Part shown: positions 11,803 to 25,600 of the stretch, one piece after another
How positions within the stretch are numbered: position 1 is the stretch's first letter
How the letters are laid out: the number at the start of each line of letters is the position of its first letter
DNA from: Sthenelais limicola
Taxonomy: Eukaryota > Annelida > Polychaeta > Phyllodocida > Sigalionidae
Direction of reading: 5' to 3'
Assembly: GCA_942159475.1 (NCBI GenBank)
Contig: OW804094.1
Coordinates: 13,150,132-13,214,131 of the forward strand
Length of the DNA stretch: 64,000 bases
Notes under the pieces: generated by a model
Database searches by the model: none
What the model was told of the DNA's origin: nothing
Seen by the model: only the letters and a program-made list of their open reading frames with translations
Position numbers and translations under genes: made by a program

Positions 11803-12808
11803 TAATCTATGATCCTAACAAAAAGGCCTTGGATCTCTTTGGATGTGAGGTTATTTATTAGTGCTAAACATTTCAATCTTATAATGTTTATAATAACTAG
11901 ATACATATAATACATGGCTGGTGTGTGTGATAACATGATACAAATAATATCCAGTCATAGTCTAGTGAGTCTAGGACTGGATAGCAAAATATAGGGCTTC
12001 ATAACTTAATGAATGACATATGAATTGATATCTATATTTTCAAGCGAGTCAAAGAACATGAATATTAGCCATATTGTCAACAAGAATTTTCTATTAACTG
12101 AACCGTAAACCTTTGCAAGAACCCAACTGGCTGTCTATGACTGAATAGGTATTGTTTCTTGCCTGTATCACAATTGTAAAAATTCAACAGGAGAGAATGA
12201 AAACCTCCCGTTCGCTGGAGACTTTTCTTCGATAGCGATCCTTGATCTCAATAAAATGTTTTTCAAATTCAAATTCAACAAATACTAAAAACTGTTTAAG
12301 CTTAATGTTTCTAATGTCATGAGCGTTTCCGTGTTTTCATCTATAGCTCAGTCGTGTATTCAGTTTGATAATTTCAAGTCTAATGCGTTGAGTTTCTTTA
12401 CCCTGCAATATGTATAGGGTATCTAAATATAAATATAGGATGAAAGGTATGAAGCTATGATATAAACTGGATCAATTGATGACTTATATCTATAACTAAT
12501 AAGAGAAACAAGGCCACACAAGACACAATAAACTCTAACAAAATGTATTTTTAAATATTTTATTGAAATCAGATTATAATGATTGGCATAACTCACATGT
12601 GTGGGGTTAAGTGTCTTTATTGGGTGTCTGTATCAATGTGTGATATACGTGCATGCTTTGGGTATTTACTGAACTAAACATCAGGGATAACGTACACTGG
12701 TATAGGTTGCTTCTTTTAATTTGGAGCTATAGCACTGGGTTATATTTCATTTCATTTCGACAAAGCCCACGTCGGTTCATTTATTTCCTTATATTTTAAC
12801 AATATTAT

Positions 12809-13041
12809 GAGTCAAATCATCAGAAAATGTATAGCTCTACACATTTCGATTTAGTGAATTCTGCTAAATTAGGCTGAATAATGATAAACACTAGGTATAT
12901 CTGAGTATATTAGATATTGTGTTGGTCCACACATACTGCTAGCTGAACTTCAATTTTAAACCTCGTGCAGTTTCGTCTTAAATTTGGGTTATTTGAAAGG
13001 ATTGGTGAAGGCGAATTGTACATTTTCTGGCGACTTCATCC
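12809..13041 (+). mobile_element. Family A MITE
   Basis: Full-length; small deletion in the left end. Confidence 0.8.
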
Positions 13042-13300
13042 GTATGTAATGGAATATCTCAGGGAATATTTTCAACACATTTTCAACGACTAGAAGTCAA
13101 TGGACCAACTGACGTTTTCCTTATTCACAGATATTGTACTACATGGGTTTTTATCGAATTTTATTTCAAGTCAAATCATACAGATGTACTCTTAGTAAAA
13201 AAAAAGTCTAGGCTCACAGCCTCTCAGATCAGATAAGAAATATGTTCTAAAGTGTTGAACTGTATTTTGAACCTCATTTTTGTTGTAATTCTGGGGATTT

Positions 13301-13485
13301 AGTCTAGACTCTGAGCCTCGAGATCTTAGATCAGATAAAAATGGTTATGTCAGTAATTGGACGCCTACTGCGCTAATGGCTTTCCTGCCCCTGGAGTATG
13401 CTTCATAATAGGATTATAATGGCATTTTGTGGTTTGTAACGAGAGGCCTTCCCTTAGTTTGTAGGGACTCTCCCCGCTGGGCTGG
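13301..13485 (+). mobile_element. Family B element
   Basis: Family B ends resemble AGTCTAGGCTCAGAGCCT, with inner GATCAGATAAGAATGGTATG and GGACGCCTACTGCGCTAATG. This copy is mostly complete. Confidence 0.65.
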
Positions 13486-13508
13486 GTTAATATATAAGTG
13501 TTTTTCGT

Positions 13509-13780
13509 CGAGTTATTCTTTTTAGTATAGTTATTGGTCTCCATTTGATCGGTATATGGCCCTTTTAGAATAGAATAAAATATTTATTATTTTCATTCGA
13601 GTTATTCTTTTTAGTTTAGTTATTGGTCTCCATTTGATCGGTATATGGCCGAGGGCCCTTTTAGAATAGAATAAAATATTTATTATTTTTATTCGAGTTA
13701 TTCTTTTTAGTATAATTATTGGTCTCCATTTGATCGGTATTCATGGCCGAGGGCCCTTTTAGAATAGCATGGAATATATA
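13509..13780. repeat. Tandem repeat, ~90-96 bp unit x3
   Basis: Units start GAGTTATTCTTTTTAG at 13509, 13599 and 13695 and contain CTCCATTTGATCGGTAT. Confidence 0.9.
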
Positions 13781-13997
13781 AAACCAGGACGAAAACCTTT
13801 CTGTAAGAGTCCACATTCCAGAATAAATAATTTCATTTTTGTATTTAACTCACCGGTAAATAAGCAATAGATCTATTTATAAATGCATATTGACCTTGAA
13901 AGCGATCCACACCCTAAAGGCACACATTCTGTTCATGTATTGCCCAAGAACTAATGAACCTCCAGGGCAGAAATTCATACTTAATTTGGTGTGAATC

Positions 13998-14218
13998 AGG
14001 GCGTCAGAAAATGTACAATAAACAGCTCTGCACATTTAGTAAATTCTGCTAAATTAAGCTGTCTACTAGTATATACATTTGAGAACACAATGGGATTGTG
14101 TTAATCAAAAAAGATATGTTCGGTTGTGTTGAACTGTACACCTATTTTTTGTCTTAAATTTGGGTTATTTGAGAGGATTGGTGAAGGCGAATTGTACATT
14201 TTCTGACGATCTGATCCA
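13998..14218 (+). mobile_element. Family A MITE
   Basis: Full-length; ends TTCTGACGATCTGATCC. Confidence 0.8.
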
Positions 14219-14799
14219 CATGATGGTTTGGACCTAGTGCTATTTCCTCCTTGCACTAGGATTGTAGAAAACATGGGGACTCATGCTGAAATTCACGATT
14301 GATCAAATGATAAAAGAGCGTCGATTCCGTCATCTAATAAACAATTCATATAAATCCCTCTTCCATGTGATTAATAACCCATGATCCTTGCAAAAGTTCG
14401 CACAGGTTATTTTAAGGGAAATCATGTGCCTTATTTAGCTGTATATCCTTTATTTCCTTTGGATGTTTTTTTGCCAATTCTTTGCCTGTCAGCAAGTCAG
14501 AGTCAGTTTGGTATCAATATTTGTCTGGTTTTTGTCATGTACTATTTTTTCACTGGCACGAATATTTCGATTTCATTTTGTGTTAAAGCTGCATTCCCAA
14601 CTTATTTGCTCAAAGAAGTATTTTTATTCAGTCCCAACCCATATCAATAGTCACCGAGGTAAAATATTGAAGGAACCCCAGAATCCCACTATAATTGTCA
14701 GTATGACTTATAAATCTTGGGGAAACCTCGAGGGGAAAATTTCGAGAAAAAGTCATGAATTCCGGAAAAACGGAGGAATAAAACTTTATAATAAAGTGA

Positions 14800-14945
14800 T
14801 CTGGAATCACGCGCACGATCCAGCTATTCCGGATGACGTCATCATGTCATTTGTGACGTCAGGCTTTAAAGTATCAGCCAATAGAAACGTCGCTTACTTC
14901 CTGCTAAAGGGAAAGCAAGTTTGACTTGTTCACAACAGAAGGTAA
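14800..14945 (+). promoter_or_regulatory. Promoter-like: paired CRE palindromes, CCAAT box, splice donor
   Basis: TGACGTCA at 14834-14841 and again at 14854-14861 (20 bp apart), CCAAT at about 14878, and an exon-like end CAGAAG|GTAAAT at 14941. No protein could be attached, so this may be a non-coding transcript start or a repeat-borne promoter. Confidence 0.4.
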
Positions 14946-15098
14946 ATAAACGGTAATAAACAGATTTTTATATATATTTAGTACAAAATATAGCATCGTG
15001 ATATAAAACGAGAATATATAACTCCCATTAGATCTGGGGAACGTGTCTTATAGTCAAACATTTTTACTGTGTTGAGAATTCGTGAAAATCGCATATAT

Positions 15099-15304
15099 GG
15101 GTCAGATCGTCAGAAAATGTACAATTAGTAAATTCTCCTAAATTTGGCTGAGAAATGATAAACACTAGTATATTTCGTATTGCCTTGACTCAGACAATGT
15201 GTTTGGTTGTGTTGAACTGTATTTTGAACCTCATTTCTGTCTTAAATTTGGTTTATTTAAGAGGATTGGTGAAGGTGAATTGTACATTTTCTGGCGATTT
15301 CACT
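15099..15304 (+). mobile_element. Family A MITE
   Basis: Nearly full-length, lacking the AGCTCTACAC box. Confidence 0.8.
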
Positions 15305-15773
15305 CATATCCCAAGATCTTAAGTTCGTTCCATTCTTCTGTCCATTTAGCTGGGAATGCAGCTTTAATACAGACATATTATGTATCCGAAAAGAAATTCC
15401 ATTGAAAAATTGCCAAACAAGGAAAACCAGGAAATTCAATGTAATGCGAGCTACTGAATAAGCAAATATTGCTGATTTAAACATTATTATTATTTCTATT
15501 CTAACCCCGTGATATCAAATGTAGTGTTTTCCATATAAATAACTTCCCCGAAATGAATTGTCCTGACAGTAGACCCAGACCAAACTGCCTCAAACATAAG
15601 GCCAAGATTCTTTTGTTTCATCTGGAACTTGACCCACTGATGATCCTATTTGTTTAAAAACAAATTTTATTCAGGAGTACTTTATTTTATGCATGGAAAA
15701 ACGTATTTCTTGATGGTCAATCACTAGTAAAATAGTTAAATATACTCCTTATTAACATAATATAACATCAGAT

Positions 15774-16008
15774 GGGTCAGATCACCAGAAAATGTACAAT
15801 TGGCAGCTCTACACATTTAGTAAATTCTACTAAATTGGACTGAAAAATGATAAATACCAGGTATATCTGAGTATATTTGGTATTGAGTTGATTCAAAGCA
15901 TGTGTTTGGTTATGTTGAATTGTGTTTTGAGTCTCATTTTTGTATCAAATTCGGGTTATTTGGGAGGGTTTCTGAATGTGAATTGTCCATTTTCTGACAA
16001 TTTCACCC
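15774..16008 (+). mobile_element. Family A MITE
   Basis: Full-length; starts GGGTCAGATCACCAGAAAAT. Confidence 0.85.
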
Positions 16009-16195
16009 ATATATACGCATAGATACATTCAATACACAGCCTGCACTAAAGACACCCAAAATGAAAGCATTTTGAGTAAAAGTACTCGTGAAAAAAAAAC
16101 ATTCATAAAATATCAATTTTGCGACTTTATGACTCATTTTGACGCATCACAAATACATAATAACGAACCATTATAAAACTATATCATATACAAAA

Positions 16196-16431
16196 GGGTC
16201 AGATTTTCAGAAAATATACAACTCAAACTTCACCAATCTTTTCAAATAACCCAAATTTCAGACGAAAATAAAGTTCAAAATACAGTTCAACCTAACCAAA
16301 CAGATTGCTAGAATCAATGCAATGGCAAATATACTCGAATTTACCTAGTATTGACCAAATTGCAGCCTAATTTAGCAGAATTTACTAGATATGTACAGCT
16401 GCCAATTGTACATTTTCTGAAAATGTGACCC
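16196..16431 (-). mobile_element. Family A MITE in SLC5 3' UTR
   Basis: Reverse orientation, full-length, 33 bp downstream of the SLC5 stop codon, so probably transcribed in the 3' UTR. Confidence 0.85.
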
Positions 16432-16463
16432 ATAATCCGTTCATATTTGAGAGCAGGAGACTA

Positions 16464-16640
16464 CTATAGATGTGTGAGGGAGATGACATTGTGTCTATCT
16501 TTGGGCGGCTTCTCCCTAAGTACGACTCCGTCAGTTCTGAGCCCATCGCCTAGATCTGCTCCCTGGTTAATGTACGAGCCGTTACGAGCGTCTGGGTCGT
16601 ACTGTGGCTTTGTAGTTTCACTTTCTGTATCGACATCATC
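16464..16640 (-). CDS. SLC5A8-like exon 15 (C-terminal tail, PDZ ligand)
   Basis: Acceptor TTTAG, then [20 protein letters not shown] ... ending [12 protein letters not shown] and TAG TAG. The phase fits exon 14. The last three residues T-H-L match a class I PDZ-binding motif, like the PDZ-ligand tails of vertebrate SMCT1 and SMVT. A family A MITE starts 33 bp after the stop, inside the presumed 3' UTR. Confidence 0.85.
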   Translation of the reverse strand, partial: DDVDTESETTKPQYDPDARNGSYINQGADLGDGLRTDGVVLREKPPKDRHNVISLTHL

Positions 16641-19600
16641 CTAAATGCAATGTGCATATATAAAAAGTTGGTCAATATATACATAACATGGGCGAAATTT
16701 CTTGAGAATGTACAATTAGCCTTCAACAATCCTCTTAATTGTACATTTTCCAACGACTTCACCCTTATAAATATATAATTGCACGAATTACACTGCATTA
16801 TTTCAATAGATTTATCTTTGTCTTTTTGCAACGAATTACACGCCCTGTTTTTGAAATTTTTGATGTAATAAATAAAACTATTAATTGAACAAAATGTTCA
16901 TCATGACTGGAAGTAGTGCAAGATGAATCAAGAGATTACAGTGTGCGTAGAAAAACTGACACTAAATAATGGTTTCAGCTTTTAGAGGCAAGCTTTAATA
17001 TACTAGTATAGAATGTTAATATATAATGGATTGAAAGTTAACATTGCATGAATGGGTGTAAAAGATGTCTACCTCTTGGAGCAGTCCTACCAGTGACTTA
17101 TGGCGGAAGGTGGCGGGTAAAGGATGGATCCACCATGTATGCAAGCAGCATCGGAGATAGCAATCATGTCACATGCAGAACCGGAGATAGCATATGCGGA
17201 ATCGGAGATAGCATGTCATGTCACATGCAGAAATTTCGGCGACAAGCAATAAGAGAGGAATAAAGGGTTTCTGCATGCAGCTGGCTTCTTCAGCAGCAGT
17301 CATATGTGATGTGGTCCAGGAAAATGAGTCACAAAATTGTCACAAAATTGATATTCTTCAAAGTGTATTTTCCACAAGATCTCTTTATTGAAATGTTCTA
17401 ATTTTGATGGAGTTTAGCACTCGTAGTCATATAAATCTATGCACCAAATTTCAGGACATTGTATTAAATATATCCTTGCGTTTTGAAGGCCTTCGTATGG
17501 AGTATATTTAGTTATTTTACTGGACATTACCCACCCAGAAACATTGCAAACTTTTTTTTTCAAAAATAAAAATATCAAACTTAAAATATAGAAATACTTC
17601 TAGGTGTCCTAGTGTTCACTATCATTGGAATCAGCTTGATCTCCTCTTTTCAAACATGGTGATATCTCAAAATCCATATTTTGCCACTTATGACTCATTT
17701 TCCTAAAACGGATAGCACACCGATAGAGGCCGAGGACAATCTTTATTTCGCCTCACATATTCTCATCCATCATGCGCAACATCGGTTTTCACAGCGGCGG
17801 GGAAACTTGCAGGACAGGTGAAGCCATGCAGTCAGTTCTAGTCTAGGCTCAGAGCCTATCAGATCAGCTAAGATCGGTATGCTAAAGGCTTTCCCAGCCC
17901 TGGAGTAGGCCCACCTGTACCGTCCTAATGGGATTCTAATGGGATTTTGCGGTGAGTTTCCCTCGGTTTGGAGGGATCTGATAGGCTCTAATCCTAGACT
18001 AGTTTGTAGAATCACGAATTTATCTTTGCTTCAAATTAGATGCAATATATGTCCATGAAAGCAGTTCGATTTTGAAATTTCAACATTGAGGCCTAACTTG
18101 ACTTTTTATTTGACATCATTAGTTCTTTAGATTGCTGCCAAGGAATATGAATCAAGCAAAGGGGAAATCAACCAATAGGGTATTTGCATAGCCGCCATTT
18201 TGAACCTTGATTCGCATGGAATTATTGGATTAGTGGTACTGTATGAAATCTATAGAAAACATGTCTGGCATGGGATATTTATCAGTGTTCTAATATCAAT
18301 ATCCATGTGTTTTACTTGTTTCCATGACACAAGCCTCCATCTTTCCCATCATACAACTGGTTTTCATAGATCATTTATAAAAGCTACGGTATTGGTGAAA
18401 GCATTCTTGCAATTTTCTATAAAAAGAGACATGCATAGTGGCACATGCAACCCCCCTATTGAGTCAGGTTCAGAAGGCAGTTTTGGTCCCCTTAGGGGGT
18501 CATTAACACTTAAGCCTTAGTCTTAGCCTTCTGGTTAAGCTTATCGCTGGATGTGGAATCGAGGAATGTGGATGTCTGGACCTGACTGTATTACTAAGAC
18601 TAAAGCCCAGGAGCTGTATAGAGGAGTAGGCCATCAGCTGTACCCCAAAAGAGTGAATTTCGTTTCAGATTGTGGGCACTACTTTTTGTCAACTTATTTC
18701 AATTGCTAATACCCTATATTATACTATGCCAAAAGTTCTCCATGTAATTCCTGCCAGTTTTTGAGTAATTGGGCATTGTTTCTGACAGTGCAAAGCCTAT
18801 GGAGCCGACAGCCTGGCTTTATGTTAATGGTCATTTTAATAGAACATTTGGGATATTATAATGTAGACTATTAGCAAAACTGCTCACAAAAAGTAGTACC
18901 CAAAATCCGGAACGAAAATCACTTTCTAGCCACATTCTGGGCCTCAGCTGATGGCCTAGAGGGACTAATGCTATAGTACTTATACCTATAGGAGGAGTAA
19001 TAGTAGCACCACATACCTGTGAATGGTCGATTCCACATCGTAACCTTTCCCTGAAGCCTTTAGGTAAACAGCAACAGAAGGTATCCACTATAGGGCAGAT
19101 GAGCCGTGGGTCGATATCCTGCGGATTTGTTGGACCTGTTTATAGAATATAGTCAGGAAATATAAGAATACGTATATTTAACAAAATCACACGCTACAAT
19201 GAGTTTTGGTCGCATTGCTGGGTATCTCCTCTTTATATGATAATGATAATACTGAAGTAATAATACTTGTGATGAAGACATTTGTGAAAAAAAAGGAATT
19301 TGCCACTTAAGACTAATTTCCTTCCTGCAAAAAAATAAATGTTCCTCGTGTGATACGTTACACATGTTATTCTTGTCCTAACTCTTTATTAGAACTCAGC
19401 CAAACTGGTCTGTCTTATGGTTTTCTTTTGTTTCTTATTTATTCAAGAATCATGATGTGGGATCACCATTAAACTTAATGATTTACCTGTGATAAAGATT
19501 AAACTCTAATAATTTCTCCATTAAACTGATCTATTTGTCTAAATTCTCTTACATATTAATGATGATTTACCACAATAAAAAGAAATATTAAAGAAAAAAA

Positions 19601-22600
19601 AAATTTACCTGTAATAAAGCTGGTGATGAGGCCAGTAAAGCATGTAATAGCCACGGCTAGGAGTCCATACCATAAGTAGGAAATGTGGTAAAAACTTAAA
19701 TACCCCGGCCTGCAAGCAAGTCAACAACTGGTAAGATGACATGTAGTTTGGTATTCATTGTATCATCATGATATGATATGGTGATGGTGGTCAAGGAGAG
19801 ACACATTATACTTCCTCATGTAATAACATTATCTATATCAAATACTGATGATATAATAATAAGTAACCATTGATTATCACATGAAATTAAATAAAGATAC
19901 ATAACAATGGATTTGTACATACTAAGATATATACATGTCAGGAACGAAAAACATTTAATCAGAATTATGTGTAAATGAATATCTATATTATACGTAATAT
20001 GTTACATTAGATTAACATTGGTGGATTTATTCATTATATTATTATATCAACAGTGATCTTGTGTATATTTTAAAACCTAGTTGGCGAACTATTCCCCTGA
20101 CTATCAAATCAACTCAACTCAACTCAAAATGAAATAAAGTATTTCGAAAAAACAACTTACTTTTCCGTTACTGGTGTGGTTGTTATAGGCATACCGGTTG
20201 TCATGGATGCCATGTCTACAGTTGTCATGTTGCTGTAGTAATGACTGCTTGTATTAAGGAACGTACAGCCCTCAATAGTGACGGGTGCAGGGCTGGAGGG
20301 GGCAGGGTAGAACTGGGCACCTATACCCAGCCAGAAGCAGAAGATGAGGCTTGTGAAGAATCCTACATAGGCACCTTTAGTGTTGGCCCATGGGAATATA
20401 ATACCTAGAGTGTAGACACCCAGTTGTGGGCCCCCGATCATGCCGAACAGTGCAAGTGCAGCCTAGAGGTGATAATAGATAAAGGTAATAGTGTAATACG
20501 ATAAGTATTTCTATATTTTAAGTTTGATATTTTTATTTTTGAAAAAAAAAAATGTTTTCAATATTCCTGTGTGGACAATTACTAGTAAAGTAGCTAAATA
20601 TACTCTGTACGATAACCGTAGAAATGCATGCATATATTTGATACACTGTCTTGAAATTTGGTACATGTATTCATGCTACAAACAGCGTTAAGCACCACAA
20701 AAATGAGAATATTTCGACAAGGATAAACACTTTGAAAAATATCCATTTTGGGACTTGTGACTCATTTTCTTGAAATACAACACATATACATCAAAATAAA
20801 ACTGTTTGCTATGATAATACATTATTTTATACAAAGTATCGATTCCCACTGTATGAAATAATGCTGGATGTCCCAGTAAATTTAATTCTATACCTCAAAA
20901 TCGGCTCTCCCATTTATGAAAAAATCATTTTATTTCAAAATCCCCAGAGAAATAAGTATTACATAATCAAGAAATGTTTCAAATTAAGAATATCTGGGCT
21001 ACAAGGAGGATCGAGGGTATATGGTTTTGGAGAAATTCTAGTTATTGACATTATGTTCATTAAATGGAGATTTACCAAAGTCCTAATTCTTAGGTCAAAA
21101 ACAAAAAAAAACTCTGATACATTTCATGTGGTAAAATACTGATATCTTGCTGGAAATGGTGCTTGCGACGTAATCACACACAAAAAATGAATTCTTAACT
21201 TAAATAGCTGAAGGGTAAAAACTAATTATCCAATTTAGTAGCAAACTGGCATAATAAACTATGTCTACCTTATCCCTTTCTAAGAACTAATTTTGGGCCC
21301 ATTAGGTCCATTTCGTGAGAATTGACCATTTATATTATACTTCTCTTTCCATTTAACTGAACTATCCCCCTGGAAGGTCTATGGTTGCCATAGAAGACGG
21401 CCGCTCCCTTTTCCCGCGTAAATTGTAACTGTTATCCATTGAAATGGTATTTGTACTGATTGCGGAGATAAAGAATATGTACATACGTACGTATATGTAC
21501 ATGATACATACATGTTTATTTATGTTGATTGGAAACAAGTCATCATACAAACACTATTCTCCGCATTCCATAAATATTACATATATTACATTACTACTAA
21601 ACAACTTGCATCCTATTATATGTCTCTTCGTTAGAGAGACAAACTTCCTAATTCTTGTAAGAACTTGTGTATCTAGTTACGTCAAAATCCCTTTTCCTTT
21701 AAACTTAAAACAAATAATATCCTTGACATCTAGTTACGTTTAGTATCCGCTTAAACCTAAAACCAACATTTGACTGGTTCTGTTCCATTTTCTCACCTAC
21801 TCCTACTCGATAACATTACTCATATTTGGGATGTTTTTTACTCATAAGATCACTTTGTGGGTGAAATCGCCAGAAAATGTACAATTTGTCTTCACCAATC
21901 CTCTCAAATAACCCAAATTTAAGACAAAATGTGAGGTACAAAATTCAGTTCAACATAACCAGATAGATTTATTGAATGAATACAATACAGAATACACTCA
22001 GATATACCTAGTGTTTAACAATTTTCACTCTAATTAACAGAATTTGATAGATGTGTAGAACTGTAGATTGTGCATTTTCTGAAAATCCGACCCTTGAAGA
22101 AATGTTCTCATTTTGGGGTATCTAGCCCTTTGACTACAAATCTATAGTTTGTACCGATTATTTTAAATATAAATTATAAAATGCAGTCCTATCAATCACC
22201 ACTAACGTCAACAATCTTCTGTAATGGTATCCCTTACTCTCTAGCCTTATTCCACTATCTTTATCCACTCGAAATGTATAAAAAATATTGCCTAATCAAC
22301 TCCACTCCATCTCATCCTATCCCCTCCCCACATTATACCCCCATATCCATTAGTCTACCTTCAGTACAGTGTTATATTAAAAATTGTTAGAATTTGACAC
22401 ACACTTTATTACTATTATTCATGTCCCAAATTTCAAGACTGATCTTGTATCTGTGTATTTATATAAGGTCAACCTACGGGGAATATATTTAACTATTTTA
22501 CTAGTTATTGTCCATCCAGAATCAGAGATAACTATTTCTTAAAAATAAAAATAAATAGAAGTACTTCTTATATTTTCTAAAAGTTACCATCATTGAACTC

Positions 22601-25600
22601 TGGCATTTGTATCTATCTCAAAATCCATTTTTTTTGCGACTTAGGACTCATTTTCCTGCGACACACTACATTTTAATACAACTATACTTGCATTATTTCT
22701 TAAATTAGAACATATATTTGCAAAATGATGACATTATGAAAACACTGTGCTTAAGAGCACTTACATCATAATCTCTCATATTTATGTTATATAAATACAC
22801 TCACTAAGTCCTATGGAAACTATATAATACATGCATTGCCTATGCTAAACTCTGAATTCAATGGTTTGGAGGGTCAAGTCGCCAGAAAATGTACAATTAG
22901 TCTTCACCAATCCCCTCAAATAACCCATATTTAAAACAAAAATCAGGTTCAAAATACAGTTCAACATACCCAGAAAGATTTATTGAATGAATACTATACA
23001 GAATACACTCAGATATACTCAGTATTTATCATTTTTCACTCTAATTTAGCAGAATTTGAGAGATGTGTAGAACTGTAGATTGTGCATTTTCTGAAAATCT
23101 GAACCATTATGAGAAGAACATAAGATGTCTGTACCTGTAAAACTCCTCCGAGTTGAGCAGCGACAAATGTTAAAGCTATACATATACACCCATACACTAC
23201 AGCTGAAATATAGAAATTTACACATTATATTAACACATTAATGAACAGTTAAGTTTATTATTACACACATGAGCAGTTAGAAAGGTGCAGTTTGGTTGAT
23301 CCGAATTGTTCACGTGAACAGTTCAGCCAAAGACGCAATCTCATTGGCGGAGCATAGGCCAGATGACGTCGTCCCGACCGCGTAACTAGGCCTACAAATT
23401 GCGGTGAATCAAGCCTCCTCGAGCTAAACTATAGGCTCAACAAGTTAAATTTACTTTTTAATATCCAAATAGAGTGTGTAATAAATAGCAAATGGCACTC
23501 AAACTCGGGTTCAAACTGATCTCGACCCCTCAGAAAACGGGAACTCACCCCTTTGGGGTTCGTCCCATTTTCTGAGGGGTCTCAATCAGTTTGAACCCTC
23601 CATCTTGCCATTTGCTATAACTATCTTTTTCTTCTCCATATTACTAAAGCTTCCTGGGGTGACTGAAAAGCCTTGGAAAAAAGCCTCACCCAGGTAAAAT
23701 AAAAGCTCAACAAAATATCGGAATATTATTCAGAAAGACGGATTATAGTCATATATATAGAATATACAAAGCATTGTTTTTCGTTTAAATGTTATTTCAT
23801 TCAATTCATCTGGATCTATGTAGGAAATCTTTTAAGGACTTACTTATAGCTCCATTGTCAGTTATTACGACAAAAGATCTTATTCATTAGTTGATCTGAT
23901 TATTTGATTTGAGTAAAACTGTGGATGGTAGGAAAAGAAGAGAACAAATAGTAGTTGTTTCTGACTGCTGTTAACTGGTAGTGAAGCTTAACTGAGAATA
24001 AATAAATAATATTTCAAGATTGCTAATATATCCATACCAAGAATCTTAGAGACCATTGTCGCTCTGGCCTCACTCATGTCCTTGAAGCAAACGCCCCTCA
24101 CAAAGTCCTGCAGGGTTACAGCGGACAGGGAGTTCAGCCCAGAGGATATCGTGCTGCAAACAGAGCAAATACAATTAGGATGGAGAGAACGGATATTACA
24201 GAGCTAAAAGATCAGATAAGTAAGTCAAGGATAGAGTAAATGTATTAAAAACAATCAGCTTGTAATAATCTGACCAAATACATTTTTATTATAAGATTAA
24301 TTACTCCATATTTGTTATAGATCAATTACTCCATGATTATTATAAGATTAATTACTCCATATTTGTTATAGATCAATTACTCCATGATTATTATAAGATT
24401 AATTACTCCATATTTATTATAGATTAATTACTCCATATTTATTATAGATCAATTACTCCATATTTATTGTAAGATCAATTAATCCATAATTATTTATTGT
24501 AAGATTAGTTATTCCATATTAGATATGAGATTAAATACTACATGTTTATTATTCAATGAATCATTTCATATTCAATATGTGATTAATTACTCCATATCTA
24601 ATATAAGATCAAATATTTATTATAAGATTAATTACTCCATATTTAATATAAGATTAGATATTATTATAAGATTAATTATTCCATATTATATATTATAATA
24701 TTAAATACCTGAGAGCACCACTGAAGAGACAGGCGGTGAAGAGACCAGGAAGTCCCCGGATGTGAGACAGTCTGTCCATCACATAGAGTGGAAGCAGCTG
24801 AAGCAGGAAATAAAGATTTAAATAATTAACCTTTACATTTCTAGAAATCATTATTAATTGTAAATTATAAGAAGCTGTGTATTTATAACACATTACAAAC
24901 TCTGCGATATCAAATAGAATACAAATGAATCTAGAAATAAAATAACTGGAATAACCGGTTATTTATATAATAGAGGATTTGCATAGCCGCCATGTTCAAT
25001 CTTGACCAATCGGGCCACATCCGCCTTTTGCCTGCAAAAGCGCAGCTTCTTCTAAAAAATCACACCAGGCCCTCCATACCTCCAAAAGAACGGAACTAGG
25101 ATAAGGGGCGCACAGAAAACACTTTAGATCGAAATTTTTCCCAGGTTCGTCCAAAACCGCCCACACATTCTTTCTAGTTAGCCCTACCTATACCGAACAA
25201 GCCAGTTGGAATGTCTATACGATGCCGTACAAAAAAACAAAAAATTTACGACGAACGACCTGTCCCAAGCTTCTCAACTGGCCACCATTGCCTTGGCCCG
25301 TAAACATACGCCAGTCTTCCCATACGCACAGCGCTCATCTGCGCCTGCGCCTCATACAACTGACTGAGCGCTGGGTCAGCGCTCTGGCCAATCACAAAGT
25401 GCCACGTCATCGCGCCAGCAGCTCAAAAAGAGGCTTTAGTCAATGACATCATAACGTTGGAGTGAGGAAAGCCCTCCAAATCGGTACGATCGGGACCAAA
25501 ACATCACTACGAACATTTAACAATTTCAAATATATAATCTTATTGTCTGCGTCGTCTATGGCTCTGCCATAGATCGGCGGCAGACATAGCCAGGCAAAAC

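Noticed and set aside
14463..14924. 153-codon plus-strand open frame
   Set aside because: No domain; it spans a repeat-like segment starting AAAGCTGCATTCCCAAC. The CRE/CCAAT block inside it looks regulatory, not coding.
17048..17263. Extra SLC5 exon between exons 14 and 15
   Set aside because: Exons 14 and 15 already join in phase; this plus-strand frame is a small tandem repeat (GGAGATAGCA units) with no family match.
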